Part shown: in pieces, positions 25,901 to 39,422 of the stretch
Position numbering within the stretch: the first letter of the stretch is position 1
How the letters are laid out: the number at the start of each line of letters is the position of its first letter
NCBI GenBank assembly: GCA_034620365.1
Contig: JAQGEQ010000258.1
Location: 434,001-498,000 of the forward strand
Source: Pegea sp. RAD2-039
Taxonomy: Eukaryota > Chordata > Thaliacea > Salpida > Salpidae
Length of the DNA stretch: 64,000 nucleotides
Reading direction: 5' to 3'
Notes under the pieces: model-generated
What the model was told of the DNA's origin: nothing
Databases searched by the model: none
Seen by the model: the letters and a program-made list of their open reading frames with translations, nothing else
Program-made: the position numbers and the translations under genes

Positions 25901-28273
25901 TCAAATGATTTAAAATTGATCTAAAATAGAAATGCTAAACATATAATTTACAAACATGAGTATGAAACATTTACCTTCAATTGACCTTTTAGTGGTCTCC
26001 AACCTATAGCCGCCCAACTTTTTGTTTGAACTTTAATGGCCATTTCAATTTCATCATCGATAATTTTCCAAAATAAACTACAAAAATAATAAAATAAGTT
26101 GATTGATTGTTTGGGTGGGTTGATACTCACACAAAGTCGGGTTCTGAATATAATTCAATCTTTCTAAAGTTTTCGTTGTCGTTTATTTCTGCTGATTTAA
26201 ATCCTGAATCTGAAACAAAACTAAAATATCAATCAACGAAACTAGAGTAGTTTCAATTTGTAGCTTTGAATTTCATAGTAATCATGATTATTTCATATAA
26301 GTACGAGTAGAACTTCTTTGATTTGATAAATGATTAGATAAAACAAAATCTTTAACATCATGTTTTTCCATTAGCATAGCACTATAATACAACAAAACAA
26401 ATTAACCTCTATCGCAGAATCGACCCATATATTCAGGTTGACAAAAGCAACCCTTAACATCAGGCTGTGTATGACTCAAAGTCAAACACTCACCGTGGAG
26501 TGAACAGTCCTCATCTGCTTTACAATCACTTTTGTACTCACACCTGTTCAAAAGGTTTAAATTACCGATTCTATTTTCTTAAATAAATTTCGTTTAGTCA
26601 CAAAATGGTTAGTTTTTGGGATGTTAAAATTGATGGAAGCAATACTGACCTGTTACCAGCAAATCCTTTTTCACAAACACAATTTCCACTTTCACACTTA
26701 CCTTCATTTAAACATTTTCCATCAAAACAATCGTCTTCGCCTATAAAAGAATTTTTTATTCTATATTATGTTATTGGTGGCGAGCTTATCACTGATAGTT
26801 TGATTACTTTATACTTTACTTATCAATTGAAACTCAACTTCCACAATGCTAACATCAGCACAGCTTAAAAATTCGACCTCATCATTATTTTCATCTTTCC
26901 ATTTTTCAGCTTTTTTTACTAATCTGATGATGCAATGTTCACAGATATGATCTTTTGTGAGCTCGATTTCATGCCAGTTCCGACTGTAAGGTTGTTAATC
27001 ATTTTAAAAGTTTCAAAACTATCTTTAAATGACCCAGCTTTGAATTTGTTAGAACTTAAAATACTTTCAATTTATTTATATTTATAAATTTCTTAATCTC
27101 TCTAATTACAATTATTATATTATTAGAATATCATTTATAGAACTGAGTTCACTTTATTATTTCTTAAGAAATTATTACAGCAATTGTAAATGATAATAAC
27201 TAATAATAGAACAAAAATAGTTTGTAGAAAAGTATAAAACAAACGTTGAATCATTTGCATATAAATTTTCTTCACTCAAAGCATCTTTCAATTCACCATC
27301 AAGTTTAAGTAGCTCCATCTTAATTCCTCCCTAGTTTAATAAGCAACTTAGAAGATAAATAAATAAGTAAAAATGAACTTTTTTAATCAAATAATTAATT
27401 AGTCTATTTTTATCGGTTAAATTTTAGTTAAAGTATTATTTATTAAAGTAAACTTATTTTACTTAGCTGCAAGTTAAAAAATGACTAATTAGATGTTTAT
27501 ATATTATTATATAACTAGTTTGAATTTCTTACTACAATCGGATTGTTGATCTGCCAAGTAATATTAATAGTTCCTTTGCTAACTAGACTTGTAATTATTG
27601 AGCTATCTGTAGATAATGGTATTATTAAATTTGAAAAAATCGAGATAAAAATAAAAACGAAGTAATCAAGTAACTCCGCATAATATAAAAGTTTATGAAA
27701 CCCTATATTTAATTTTATAAACTATTAACTGAATTGCATTCATCTTACTTATATGGTAGTTGATAAAAATAACAGATTGTTAATTACATAGAAAACAATA
27801 ACAGCGAAAGTAGGAATAAATATTTTGCAAAAATATTTGCGAATACTAATTAACTGCTGTAAAAGCAAAAAACAAGCAAGATATTTCCGCGAGACAGATG
27901 TTGTATATATTACAAAGTATTTAGAACATTCCAGATATAAATTTATTTTCATCAGCTATACGATCTTTTACTAATAAAAATTAAAACAAATGTGAAGCCT
28001 AAGAAATGTGATTTTAAAAAAGTTAAGCTAACTTTTATTATATTTCATTCCACAAGGTAAGTTGTATTGTACATTATTGATAAAATCAAAATGAATTGGA
28101 CGAGCTTGAGGAAAAGTCAAAACCATATTTGACTTAACTTCAATATACTAAAAAATAATAATAAAAACTCTGTGATTTTTGATATGTATAATAAAAAAAA
28201 CAACAAGCTTAAGATACTAAATTTTAAGTCAACTAACCTTAATGAAAAAAAATAAAAATAATTTTAAGTTCAT
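22973..28273 (-). CDS. Secreted/surface multidomain protein with EGF and two DOMON domains
   Basis: DOMON domains bind haem or sugar at the cell surface; the ligand here is unknown. Twenty exons join in phase for about 713 residues (28273-28238, 28147-28033, 27606-27536, 27330-27245, 26983-26820, 26740-26650, 26543-26407, 26209-26131, 26077-25975, 25803-25716, 25521-25463, 25402-25330, 25230-25147, 25016-24866, 24790-24641, 24591-24524, 24440-24250, 24004-23813, 23327-23204, 23052-22973). A signal peptide (MNLKLFLFFF) leads a conserved N-terminal module: LTFPQARPIHFDF, PCGM, INITWQI, then CEHCIIRLVKKAEKW and SCADVSIV. Two EGF-like modules follow (CFDGKCLNEGKCESG; CKADEDCSLHGEC). DOMON 1 (LFWKIIDDEIEMAIKV, WAAIGW) is interrupted by an acidic/basic insert before DYLFARFKRKLN and SLIWARG. 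DOMON 2 reads EWVAIGFSEDNKM, AVVGWIE, LTLSFSRELDTQ, YFLYAWGG. The tail is short and hydrophobic. The donor of exon 10 (gtggac) is weak; reading through it gives a different end. Confidence 0.82.
25648..25803 (-). other. Possible alternative last exon encoding a transmembrane anchor
   Basis: If the weak donor at 25715 of the EGF/DOMON gene is not used, the frame continues for 22 codons as a very hydrophobic segment (LYLIFIFFLLLLLFLIK) ending at a TAA at 25650-25648. The stop overlaps an AATAAA hexamer. This would give a 345-residue protein with the N-terminal module, EGF modules and half of DOMON 1, held by one membrane helix. A chance hydrophobic intron in AT-rich sequence cannot be ruled out. 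Confidence 0.4.
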
Positions 28274-29702
28274 TTTTCTGGTCAAGCTCTAGTCTGATAA
28301 GTTGATAGTAAACCAGCAAATAGATGTAGATTGAAACTCAGTTATATTTGATACAATATATAAGTTGTGTATAACTAATGTGAAGTTTATTTACTTTTCA
28401 TCTTTAAAGCACTTCAAATTCAACCAACGACAAATATATGAAATTAGTTGTACGACTTTCTCTATTAATTATGTTTATCAAATGTTCAATCAACCTTTAA
28501 ACAGTTTTGCAATTGTAGCATTTTTTATCATCGTTTAATTTTCATTTTAGATGACAGATTATAATATACAATTTAATGAAAAATTACCTTACGTAAAGGA
28601 TTTTTTTAACTTTTAAAATAAAAATAGATAAGTTTGTTTTGCAAATCATAACTTTATTTTTTAATAACATTAAAACCAAGTATGTTTTCTTAGGATGAAT
28701 TTGAAAAAAGAAACTTCTAAGAAACAGATATAGCTAAAGCAACAACTTTTTTTTATTGTAGAATTTTATATTACTTCTTTCCATTTTCTAACACTACAGC
28801 TGTTTCATTTCTTCATATCTTAAAATTACAAAATATTTATTGTCAGTCTTGAATCTTTTTACAATTATTCTTAGAATTTTACTATCTTTTGATACCAATC
28901 TCTAGTTTAGATTTTTTAATTCTTCATTAAGCAATAAGATAATTTAGTTGAATAATAAAGCCAATGGTAATTTTTAATCATTTTGCAATCTTTCTTTACA
29001 GACTCTTTTAAAGATTTGTTTAAGTCCGTAAAACTTGGAAGCCGGTAAAATCTAAGAATAATCGTATAAACGAATCAAAAAATTGTAACAAATTATAGAA
29101 AGATTATTTTGATTATACTTAAACAAATTTGCACTATACGCTTTAAAACAAACACCAAACTAAGCAGCTAAAGTCATTCTGAATACGCGGGTTTTTATCC
29201 AAAGATTTTTAGCTTTTCGATGCAGTTTACTTTAATTTTAAGAACGATTTAATATTGTAATTAGTCTTTTTACAAAATGTGTGAAATTCGGGAAATATAT
29301 TATAAGAGCAATTTAGGCTTTGTTTTGATCAAATCATTTTTATTTGTAAGTTTTTGTTATTGAGTTTTTTTAATAAAACATAAAAAACAAAAAAGGCTTT
29401 AGTATAAAATCTGCTCAAAAACAAAATACAGGGTTGATAATATCAATTAATGAATTATTGTTTCATAATTTTGTGTTCTAAAAGTTAAGAAAGTAAAATA
29501 TTTTATGTTATATGCTATAAAAAAGTAAGATTGATAAAAATTAACAAAGTTTTCAGTTTTTTAATAAAAATATTTTTTATGATTTGAGACTAGTTTGTAA
29601 CTAATATAAGTTTGCTCTTATTCATATTTGTAATAATTTTAATCTTTTTAATACCTCTTTCTTAGGTTTTTGGTTTATAACAAATAGCAAATATAAATCA
29701 AA
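28274..29702. other. Intergenic, divergent promoter region
   Basis: About 1.4 kb between the minus-strand EGF/DOMON gene and plus-strand PHAF1, so it should contain both promoters. AT-rich, with no recognisable motif. An acceptor-like tctttcttag ends at 29665, 37 nt before the PHAF1 start codon. Confidence 0.55.
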
Positions 29703-32213
<2,511 letters not shown>

Positions 32214-33650
32214 AATCTGCTGCTTATATTTTTTTATTTTCTATTCACTACTTCTTAGTGTGTTTGATGAATGCTTGGTGGATTTATTTACCATTTCTTC
32301 CAGTATATTTTTAATGTTATATTTTTGCAAACTAAATTGTTCGTTTGCCAACATGAAAGAAATGTTTTGCAAAATTAAATAAAAAGTTATGCAAAAAAAA
32401 GAAGCTTCAAAAATTCTTTTTTCAAGTTGTGTAATTAAGTGCTAGTTATAAGATTATCTCACAAAAGTTCTCCACCCTACAAGTTGTAACTAAAGACGTC
32501 ATCTTGTGATGTATTATCATGTGAGTAATTGGTATTGTGGCAACACCGTATGACTTTATGTAACTAAAAGTCTATAAAACGATGTTTGTTTTAGCGGTTG
32601 ATTAAAAAAGATTTAAAAACAAAATATTAAAACTTGACACTTCCAGATTTTGCAATAAGTAGCAAATGATTGAAACATATTTATTTTGATGTTTGCTAGA
32701 GTGAGTTATTCAATTCAGCTATCATACTGAAATGTAAATATTAAAAAATATGATATGGAAAAAACAGATTTATATTATCAATAAATAGAATACATAAATT
32801 AAATTTTCTTAAAGTTGAAATTCTTAACTAACAAATTAAGTGTAAAAATTTATCGGATATTTTCTTTTATAAGAAATCAAAAATGTAAAACTTATTACAT
32901 TAAATTTGATCTCATTAATTTATAGTTTGTAAATTTACTTTATATTATTTTTCATTATTTCCGTATCTACTGTGAAAATATTTTTAAAGAATTATTTGAA
33001 AAATGTTAAATTTTGCTCACATCCGCTACTTGATTAACATTTATTTACGATGTACTAAATTCAAAAGTTTATTTTCCTATAGAATACTTCTTACAGATTT
33101 GTAGCGTATCACAGAATTTTATACAATAAGCATCTAATTAATAAGTTTATAAAATTAGAAATAATTTATATGTTTTACAAGTAATTGTTTAAGATTAGTG
33201 TAAGAAGCATTGTAGTAGAGACTAGCTTTAAACTTTAATTAACAGATTTTATTGCAGAAGATAAGTTTCGAACATTGATTTAAATTGTTCAGTTCTGTTA
33301 GCACAAAATACATTTACCGTTTCCTTTCTAATCTGATTATTTTGCCGACAAATTTTGCTTAGAAAATAGCAGGTAAGTAATTGTTTTATTTGATCATATA
33401 TTATCTAAATGAAGTACTTTTTTTATGATAAACTATTTCACTTGTAATATCAATTGTAAATAATTGTCTTTTTGTTTAAACTAATTTTAATGACAATTGG
33501 CAAAACTTTACTATATATCAAACAATAAGATGAATATTTACCAAATTTATTTACAATAGCATGGCAAAATGAAAAAATCTGGTAAATTTCTTAAATTCAA
33601 AGACGTAAAGCCTTTCTGTAGCAAATTGATAAATGATGTAGGTCTTCACT
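32214..33650. other. Intergenic, convergent 3' ends
   Basis: Spacer between the convergent PHAF1 and PRMT5 genes. An AATAAA follows the PHAF1 stop by about 170 nt, consistent with a 3' UTR. Nothing else is recognised. Confidence 0.55.
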
Positions 33651-35501
33651 TCAAAGACCGATTGTATAAGATCTTCCTGCTGGGTTATGAATAGGAGTAA
33701 TAGTTGGTGATGTCACTGTCCATTCGTACCAGACTTTTTGCAGAGAGCAAACCCTCCACATGTGAGTAGTCAGCTGATCATTCTTCTTAAGTTGAATTGG
33801 ATTAAGAATAGGAAAGAAAATTGGAAACCAACTAAACATCATAGGTGAATGGGTTTTAGGCAAAATACTGATATTAATATCTTTGTAGAGCTGACACTCA
33901 AAATAGCCAGCAAAACCATGTAAGATACAATCACTTTCAATATCAAACTTCAGTTGTTTATACTTCGCATTTTTAAAACATAAATTACTTTTATCGATTT
34001 TCTCATCTGATGAAGGGTGTTTGAAAGTAAACACAGCTTGAGGTTCTGCTATTCCAAAAAAGTTGTGGATACGAACCACATAAGGCGTCTCAAACGCAGT
34101 TTCTTTTGGTTTATCTTTATCTATATTAGAAGCTGCCATCACTTCATTAAACAACTTCTGAGATGATATTGGAGCAAGATAAGAAGTATATGAAGATGGT
34201 ATACTAACAGCATCTGCTTTCAAAAACTTCTCTGTACCATCCAAACATTCTGGTGATAATTCATTATCTCCAAATGAACCAAGTAATTCAGAAACTACTA
34301 TATCAGCTAATTCTGGCGCTTTCCATTCTCTCATATCACAGTTAACGACAGTAACATCATCATTAGCCCACTGAGTACGTTGTAACAATTGCAGCGTGAC
34401 TGTAGCGTTTACATTTTTCTCAACTGCATAACATTTAATTTTTACATCTGCATCATTAGCAGCTTTTAAAGCTGCTCGAACTAGGGGACCACGACCAGCA
34501 CCAACAACCATCACTACAACAGCACGATCTAAATCAGTGTATTTATCCATTAAACAAGCGTGTATAGCCATCTGGTAGTTATTGTACTTAACTGGATCTT
34601 TTTCAAATACCTCATATGTTGCTGATTCCAAATTATCCATAAGCGGCTGTAAAGGAGCTTGCAGGTAATCTTCATAACCTTCAGAAAACAACTGATAACG
34701 GTCAGGGTTTGGTCTGTTTTTATGTAAATGCTCAATGTATTTCACATACACTGACATTCCAAAATTGTGAATATTAGACCCCGAAACTATAACTTGAGAT
34801 TTTATACTCATAAATTCACCAAGAACATACTGATGAGCTTTTGAAAGCACAGGAAAACCTTTTTTGTTTGATAAAAATATAGATGTAGGCAAAACAACAG
34901 ATTTAACTGGTTCACCAAGAAACTTCTTCACTTCACAAGAGTCAGGAAGGTTATCACTAAATATAAGTGACAATCCAATTCGATTATGATGATTACTCAA
35001 CACACGAAACTTGTTCCAAAGATCCCAACTAGATGATTCATTACTATCAGTCATACTAATTTGAACCCAAATAGTAAGAAAACTCTGATTTTTTAACAAG
35101 CAGTTGTTAATGACACGAGCAAGAGCTACACAATTAGCTTCATTTACTGAAAGTATAATAGCTGGAAGACCAAGATAGGAACAATAACCTATTTCTGTAA
35201 TAAGATTATGATCAGCAGCAGCTTTTTTAGCATCTGAGGTTGCTTTTTCACCAAGATAATTAGAAAGTTTTGCAACAACAAAATGATTCCAATTTTGAGA
35301 ATCCAATAAAAAGTCTGGATTTGTAAGATCTCCAAGCCGGTTTCCGACATTAGCATTCAAGAATGTTGAGAGGTGAGACTTACTAAATAGATCAATACAA
35401 ATAAAGTCATAACCTTCGTTTCCAGATGAACTAATTGCACTTTCAATGTTAGAATCAAATTCTAAGTCTAACCCTATTGTTAATTTATCATTATTAGACA
35501 T
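33651..35501 (-). CDS. PRMT5: Protein arginine N-methyltransferase 5, intronless
   Basis: PRMT5 makes symmetric dimethylarginine on histones and Sm proteins, normally with MEP50/WDR77. A single uninterrupted frame of 616 residues (human 637) starts MSNNDKLTIGLDLE. The N-terminal half is the TIM-barrel region. The catalytic half begins about residue 285 with LQPLMDNLESATYEVFEKDPVKYNNYQ. The SAM-binding loop is VVMVVGAGRGPLVRAAL, and the double-E loop reads SELLGSFGDNELSPECLD, so both catalytic glutamates are present. The beta-barrel ends with KVWYEWTV and HNPAGRSYTIGL, the expected C-terminus. No frameshift is visible, so it looks functional. An acceptor-like cttttttaacag lies 6 nt before the start, suggesting a 5' UTR intron or trans-splice site. 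Lack of coding introns is unusual beside the neighbours. Confidence 0.96.
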   Translation of the reverse strand: MSNNDKLTIGLDLEFDSNIESAISSSGNEGYDFICIDLFSKSHLSTFLNANVGNRLGDLTNPDFLLDSQNWNHFVVAKLSNYLGEKATSDAKKAAADHNLITEIGYCSYLGLPAIILSVNEANCVALARVINNCLLKNQSFLTIWVQISMTDSNESSSWDLWNKFRVLSNHHNRIGLSLIFSDNLPDSCEVKKFLGEPVKSVVLPTSIFLSNKKGFPVLSKAHQYVLGEFMSIKSQVIVSGSNIHNFGMSVYVKYIEHLHKNRPNPDRYQLFSEGYEDYLQAPLQPLMDNLESATYEVFEKDPVKYNNYQMAIHACLMDKYTDLDRAVVVMVVGAGRGPLVRAALKAANDADVKIKCYAVEKNVNATVTLQLLQRTQWANDDVTVVNCDMREWKAPELADIVVSELLGSFGDNELSPECLDGTEKFLKADAVSIPSSYTSYLAPISSQKLFNEVMAASNIDKDKPKETAFETPYVVRIHNFFGIAEPQAVFTFKHPSSDEKIDKSNLCFKNAKYKQLKFDIESDCILHGFAGYFECQLYKDINISILPKTHSPMMFSWFPIFFPILNPIQLKKNDQLTTHMWRVCSLQKVWYEWTVTSPTITPIHNPAGRSYTIGL

Positions 35502-37579
35502 GTTGATCTGTTAAAAAAGAATATAAAAAATTACAAATTTGTAAGTTAAATATATAGTATTTAAAGACTTTTTTGATAATAAATCTTACAATAAAATATT
35601 TATTTACTTTAAGGTATGGCTACAGATAACAAATCATATAGCTCTTATAGCAAACATGACTAAGAGAAACTATGAAAAGGCATAGAATTATAACATAGAA
35701 GTTATTGTATAAAAAATACATAAAATGAAAATGACAGCACAATATAAAACTTGTTAAAGAAATTACTTCAATCATATTTTTCAATTTAATTTTTGTTAAA
35801 GTGAACTTGCAGGATGAATGGAGTTAGAAAGAAGATTCTAAAGTATATTATAAATAAATCATTAAAAAGATTTAAAGTTTATAAGATGATAATGAAATAA
35901 CAAATATCATGTAATATTTGTAACATATACTTTAGTATAAAACATAACTACAACTAACTAATTAAATAGCAATTAAAATAGAACTTAGTTAAATAAATGA
36001 TTTAATATTTTATGCCAACCACAACACCATCTTTTACCAACCTTTTTATGAATCAATCAATAAAACTATTAAAAGGAATCAAATCTTCCACAAAATTATT
36101 AAGTATCATTACCAAAACAATAAGCACAATGAAATAAAAAAATGTTAAGCTTAAAAATTAAATAATTTATAACATTTTGCAGCAATTGTTTAACAAGATT
36201 ATAAAATAAATTTAAAATGATTAATCTAAGAAAAAAGTTAATAACTTATACAAAAAATTCAATTCTAATGAAACCTAAAATGTTAAAGCTTAGAATCATC
36301 AATTTTAAAAACAACCAAAAATTTTCAGACTTTCTAAAATAGTTTAATTAATATTTAACTATTTTCATTACATGTCTTCAAATGGTTTCATTCCTTTCCA
36401 GTATAACTATTTTGTATACTACTTATGTTGAACTACGGTATTCGGCGCATTCTTATTATTCATTTGTAGTTTTAGCTTTGTAATCACTTTAGAGCTATTC
36501 TATTTGTTATCTTTGGAATAAGTAAATTAAGAAAGTTGGAGAATGCTGATAATTCAAGACTTGAAAAATCATTAATAATTATATATATATAAATTACAAA
36601 ATTTTAGGATAAGAAAGTTTAAATTTACTTATTTTTTGTGATAAAACCAAATATAAATAAAAGAAATTTTTAAATTAAACCTAAATAAAAGTTAGACAAT
36701 TTTTATTCATTTTGAAAAAAAAAACTTTATATTTAAGCTAGTAAAAAAACTTTCGTATAAAAATAAAAGAACTCTTCTTTAAAATGTGATTAGTTTTATT
36801 TTTTTAAATAGCAAAAACATTTTGAAAAGAATTAATTATATTAACCCATCAGAGAAAACGAAACCAGAGAAGCTAATTAAGCCTGCCTACCACATGTGCG
36901 CCATTCGATTAAGTTCAGAATTAAATTACTGAGTCAGAGTTTCTAGTCAATTTTTATTTAATTTCATTGCGAAAAAATTACTCTGACAAGCAAGTTAAAA
37001 TCTACGAAAAAATCAACCATTTTTCTTCTATACTATTTAAACATTATACTTTCTTTTTTGATTTTCTGATAAATATTTTGCAGTTATTATCATTCTTAAT
37101 CATAAGTTTGAGGTAGCTGGTAGGTAAATAACACCAGTAGTATTAAGAATTTCAAGTCTTTTACAAGAAGAAACAAACTATTCATCTAAAATATTCAAAA
37201 CTAAAAACGTAGGCATATTTAAAATTTCGTATAAAGTAATTTATGTTCAAGATCTGCTTAGATTTTTCAATGTTTGAAGTATTTATTGAAAATAAAAAAA
37301 GTATTAAATAAAAATAAGAAATATCCTTTGTAAACAAAAAAATAGAATTTATCTCTTGCAAGTTTTTTCGGAGGACATACAACCATCGAAATGTATTTCA
37401 CAACACCGTATGCACAACGATATCTAACAAGCTAGGAAATTTGGAAAGTATCTCTGAAACTCTCGTATTTAGAGAGCCTTGTATTTTAGCTGTCAAGATG
37501 TTTAAAGTATGATTAGCAAATAGGGGCTAAAAGCTAGAGAAGTCAGACATTTTGAGATAGTAAAATAAAAAGGATAGAC
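35502..37579. other. Intergenic, no gene seen
   Basis: About 2 kb of very AT-rich sequence upstream of PRMT5. Around 36415-36530 there is a short stretch (ctacttatgttgaactacgg) resembling part of the decayed LINE near 13945, perhaps another small fragment of that family. No coding sequence is supported. Confidence 0.45.
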
Positions 37580-38700
37580 TATGTTATGAACTAAAGATGT
37601 ACTTGAGTGACAAGAAGCTGAAAATATTATTAGCTAAGTATTCGACGAACAATTGTTTAACAAAGAAAGGCTTCCTACAATCCTTAAAGTCAACCCTCAA
37701 GAAGTCGTCTGGAGTTTTCCTACCAAAAACTAGCACACCAATTGTTTTAATAAAGATAAATATGAATAAAATAAATAAATGTCGGTCTCCCATACTTTCT
37801 TGTTTCGTTTCTGATTTGAACTTCTTTACACGTTACGGTAAAACTCAGCTTCTGACAGACACTACATACTCTTTAATCTAATATATATTAGAATCGATAT
37901 TACATTCATTACCTTTTTTCACTTGGCAAGTAAGATGAGCTCTCTTTTAATCGTTCAAAGTGAGAAAGTCCAAACCTTTTTATTGATCTATGATCGAAGC
38001 TGATCCAAATTCTTTCTTGCTTTTCAGCTCGCAAAGCAGCACACTTTCTTCAGCTTTTGTTGCTTAGCTTTCCTACTCCATCATAATTAGAACGTCGAGA
38101 TAACTTTTTCTTAAGCTAAGCAACGCAAAAATATTCAGTTCTGGTCTGAGATGTCATTGTGGCCCTTCCTTCATTTTCTTTTCTAATAGATAGTTCTTCA
38201 GTTATCGAGACATAAAAGCCAACCCCTTATCTGAATGGATATGACTGTAAATTCCAAAGAATAATCCCTCCAAGCAGTTATTTACCGTGCTTGAATCCGC
38301 CCTAGCTGATTAAAAGCAAAACGGAAATCTAAAAAACTTGTCAATAATACACAGGAAGAATATATATTAAGTATTACTCGCAGTAGGGCCTTAAAATCCG
38401 CGTTAAATCTGTTTATCGGTCATGTAGCATTGATGAGACTTTCATCATTCATCTGGTACAGTTTTGGGCGAGCTTAGAAACAGATCTCGCACATATCATA
38501 ACTTTTTATATCAGCCAGAGAGTTTGTAATCACATAATACTATATTTTTGTGACACCCGGGTAACACAAAGCTTGGGAAACATCTTCCCAACTTTGTTAT
38601 CCATATACATCCACCGTAAGTTTAAAATATACAACGTTCGGAGGCACATAGGAGAAATTCACAAACAAAAATGCTGCCGAAGATTGATGACTTAAACTTT
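37580..38700 (-). mobile_element. Decayed Ty3/Gypsy retrotransposon, integrase region
   Basis: Broken minus-strand frames read an LTR-retrotransposon integrase in the correct order. At about 38,520-38,480 is DMCEIC, the second half of the HHCC zinc finger. At about 38,420-38,390 is INRFNADFKALL, matching the first catalytic Asp region (usually RLN-DFKGPLP). At about 38,350 is LDFRFAF, and at about 38,240-38,205 FGIYSHIHSDKGLAFMSR then LKNYLLEK, containing the second catalytic Asp and the following helix. In-frame stops occur between these blocks, so it is dead. Composition is richer in G and C than the flanks. Terminal repeats were not identified, and 37,580-37,900 is assigned only by position. 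Confidence 0.75.
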
Positions 38701-39422
38701 ATGAACTGGGTTCCAATTCAGGATATTTTAAGACCTTAATTTTTTACAATTGATAGAAAAAGTTGAAAAAAAAATTGTTTAATAAACTTAGGAGTAATTC
38801 GGCACCAAAGATTAAGTCGAGATTAAGAATATAAAAAAATTAATCGTAATACTCAAATTATAAATATCCACATCATCAATTTTATTTTCTATCGATCAAT
38901 TTTATTCGAATATTTAAGCATGGCATGTTAATAGAAATTAAAACTAAAGATATAATCAACTAAAGAATAATGACGTTTTTATTCTAGCATCTTTGATTGT
39001 ATAAAGTTTTTTATAAATCCTATTTCTTCAGCTTTTAAATAAAAAAAAATCCAGCCCTAATATTGTTATCATTATACTATGAAATACTTTGAAAATTTTA
39101 GCAACTTTTACTGCTATCATTTTTTTAACAAACTTTACTTTTTTTTTCCTCTATTATCGTAAAATTTATAAATACACATTTATTTTTATAAAGAATTTTA
39201 TTTGATAATATTTATTTTTCATTTAATTGTGATATTTGATTCATAATTTTATCCATGTAAATATATGAATATAAATATACATTTTTACGTCAAATTTTGA
39301 TTATTTGTTGGCTATCTTAGGGGATTTTCCAATAATAATTTCCTTATATATTTTTTGGCCTAGTAAGTAACTTGATAGTAGTTACTTTTGATTTAGTTTT
39401 CTAAAAGACTTAAATCTCAAAA
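38701..39422. other. Intergenic, upstream of the IAP gene
   Basis: AT-rich spacer with no coding sequence. An acceptor-like ttgatttag ends at 39396, 26 nt before the IAP start codon. Confidence 0.5.

Noticed and set aside
37597..37881. Plus-strand 94-codon frame near the Ty3 relic
   Set aside because: Antisense to the retroelement region with no similarity; more likely part of decayed element sequence.
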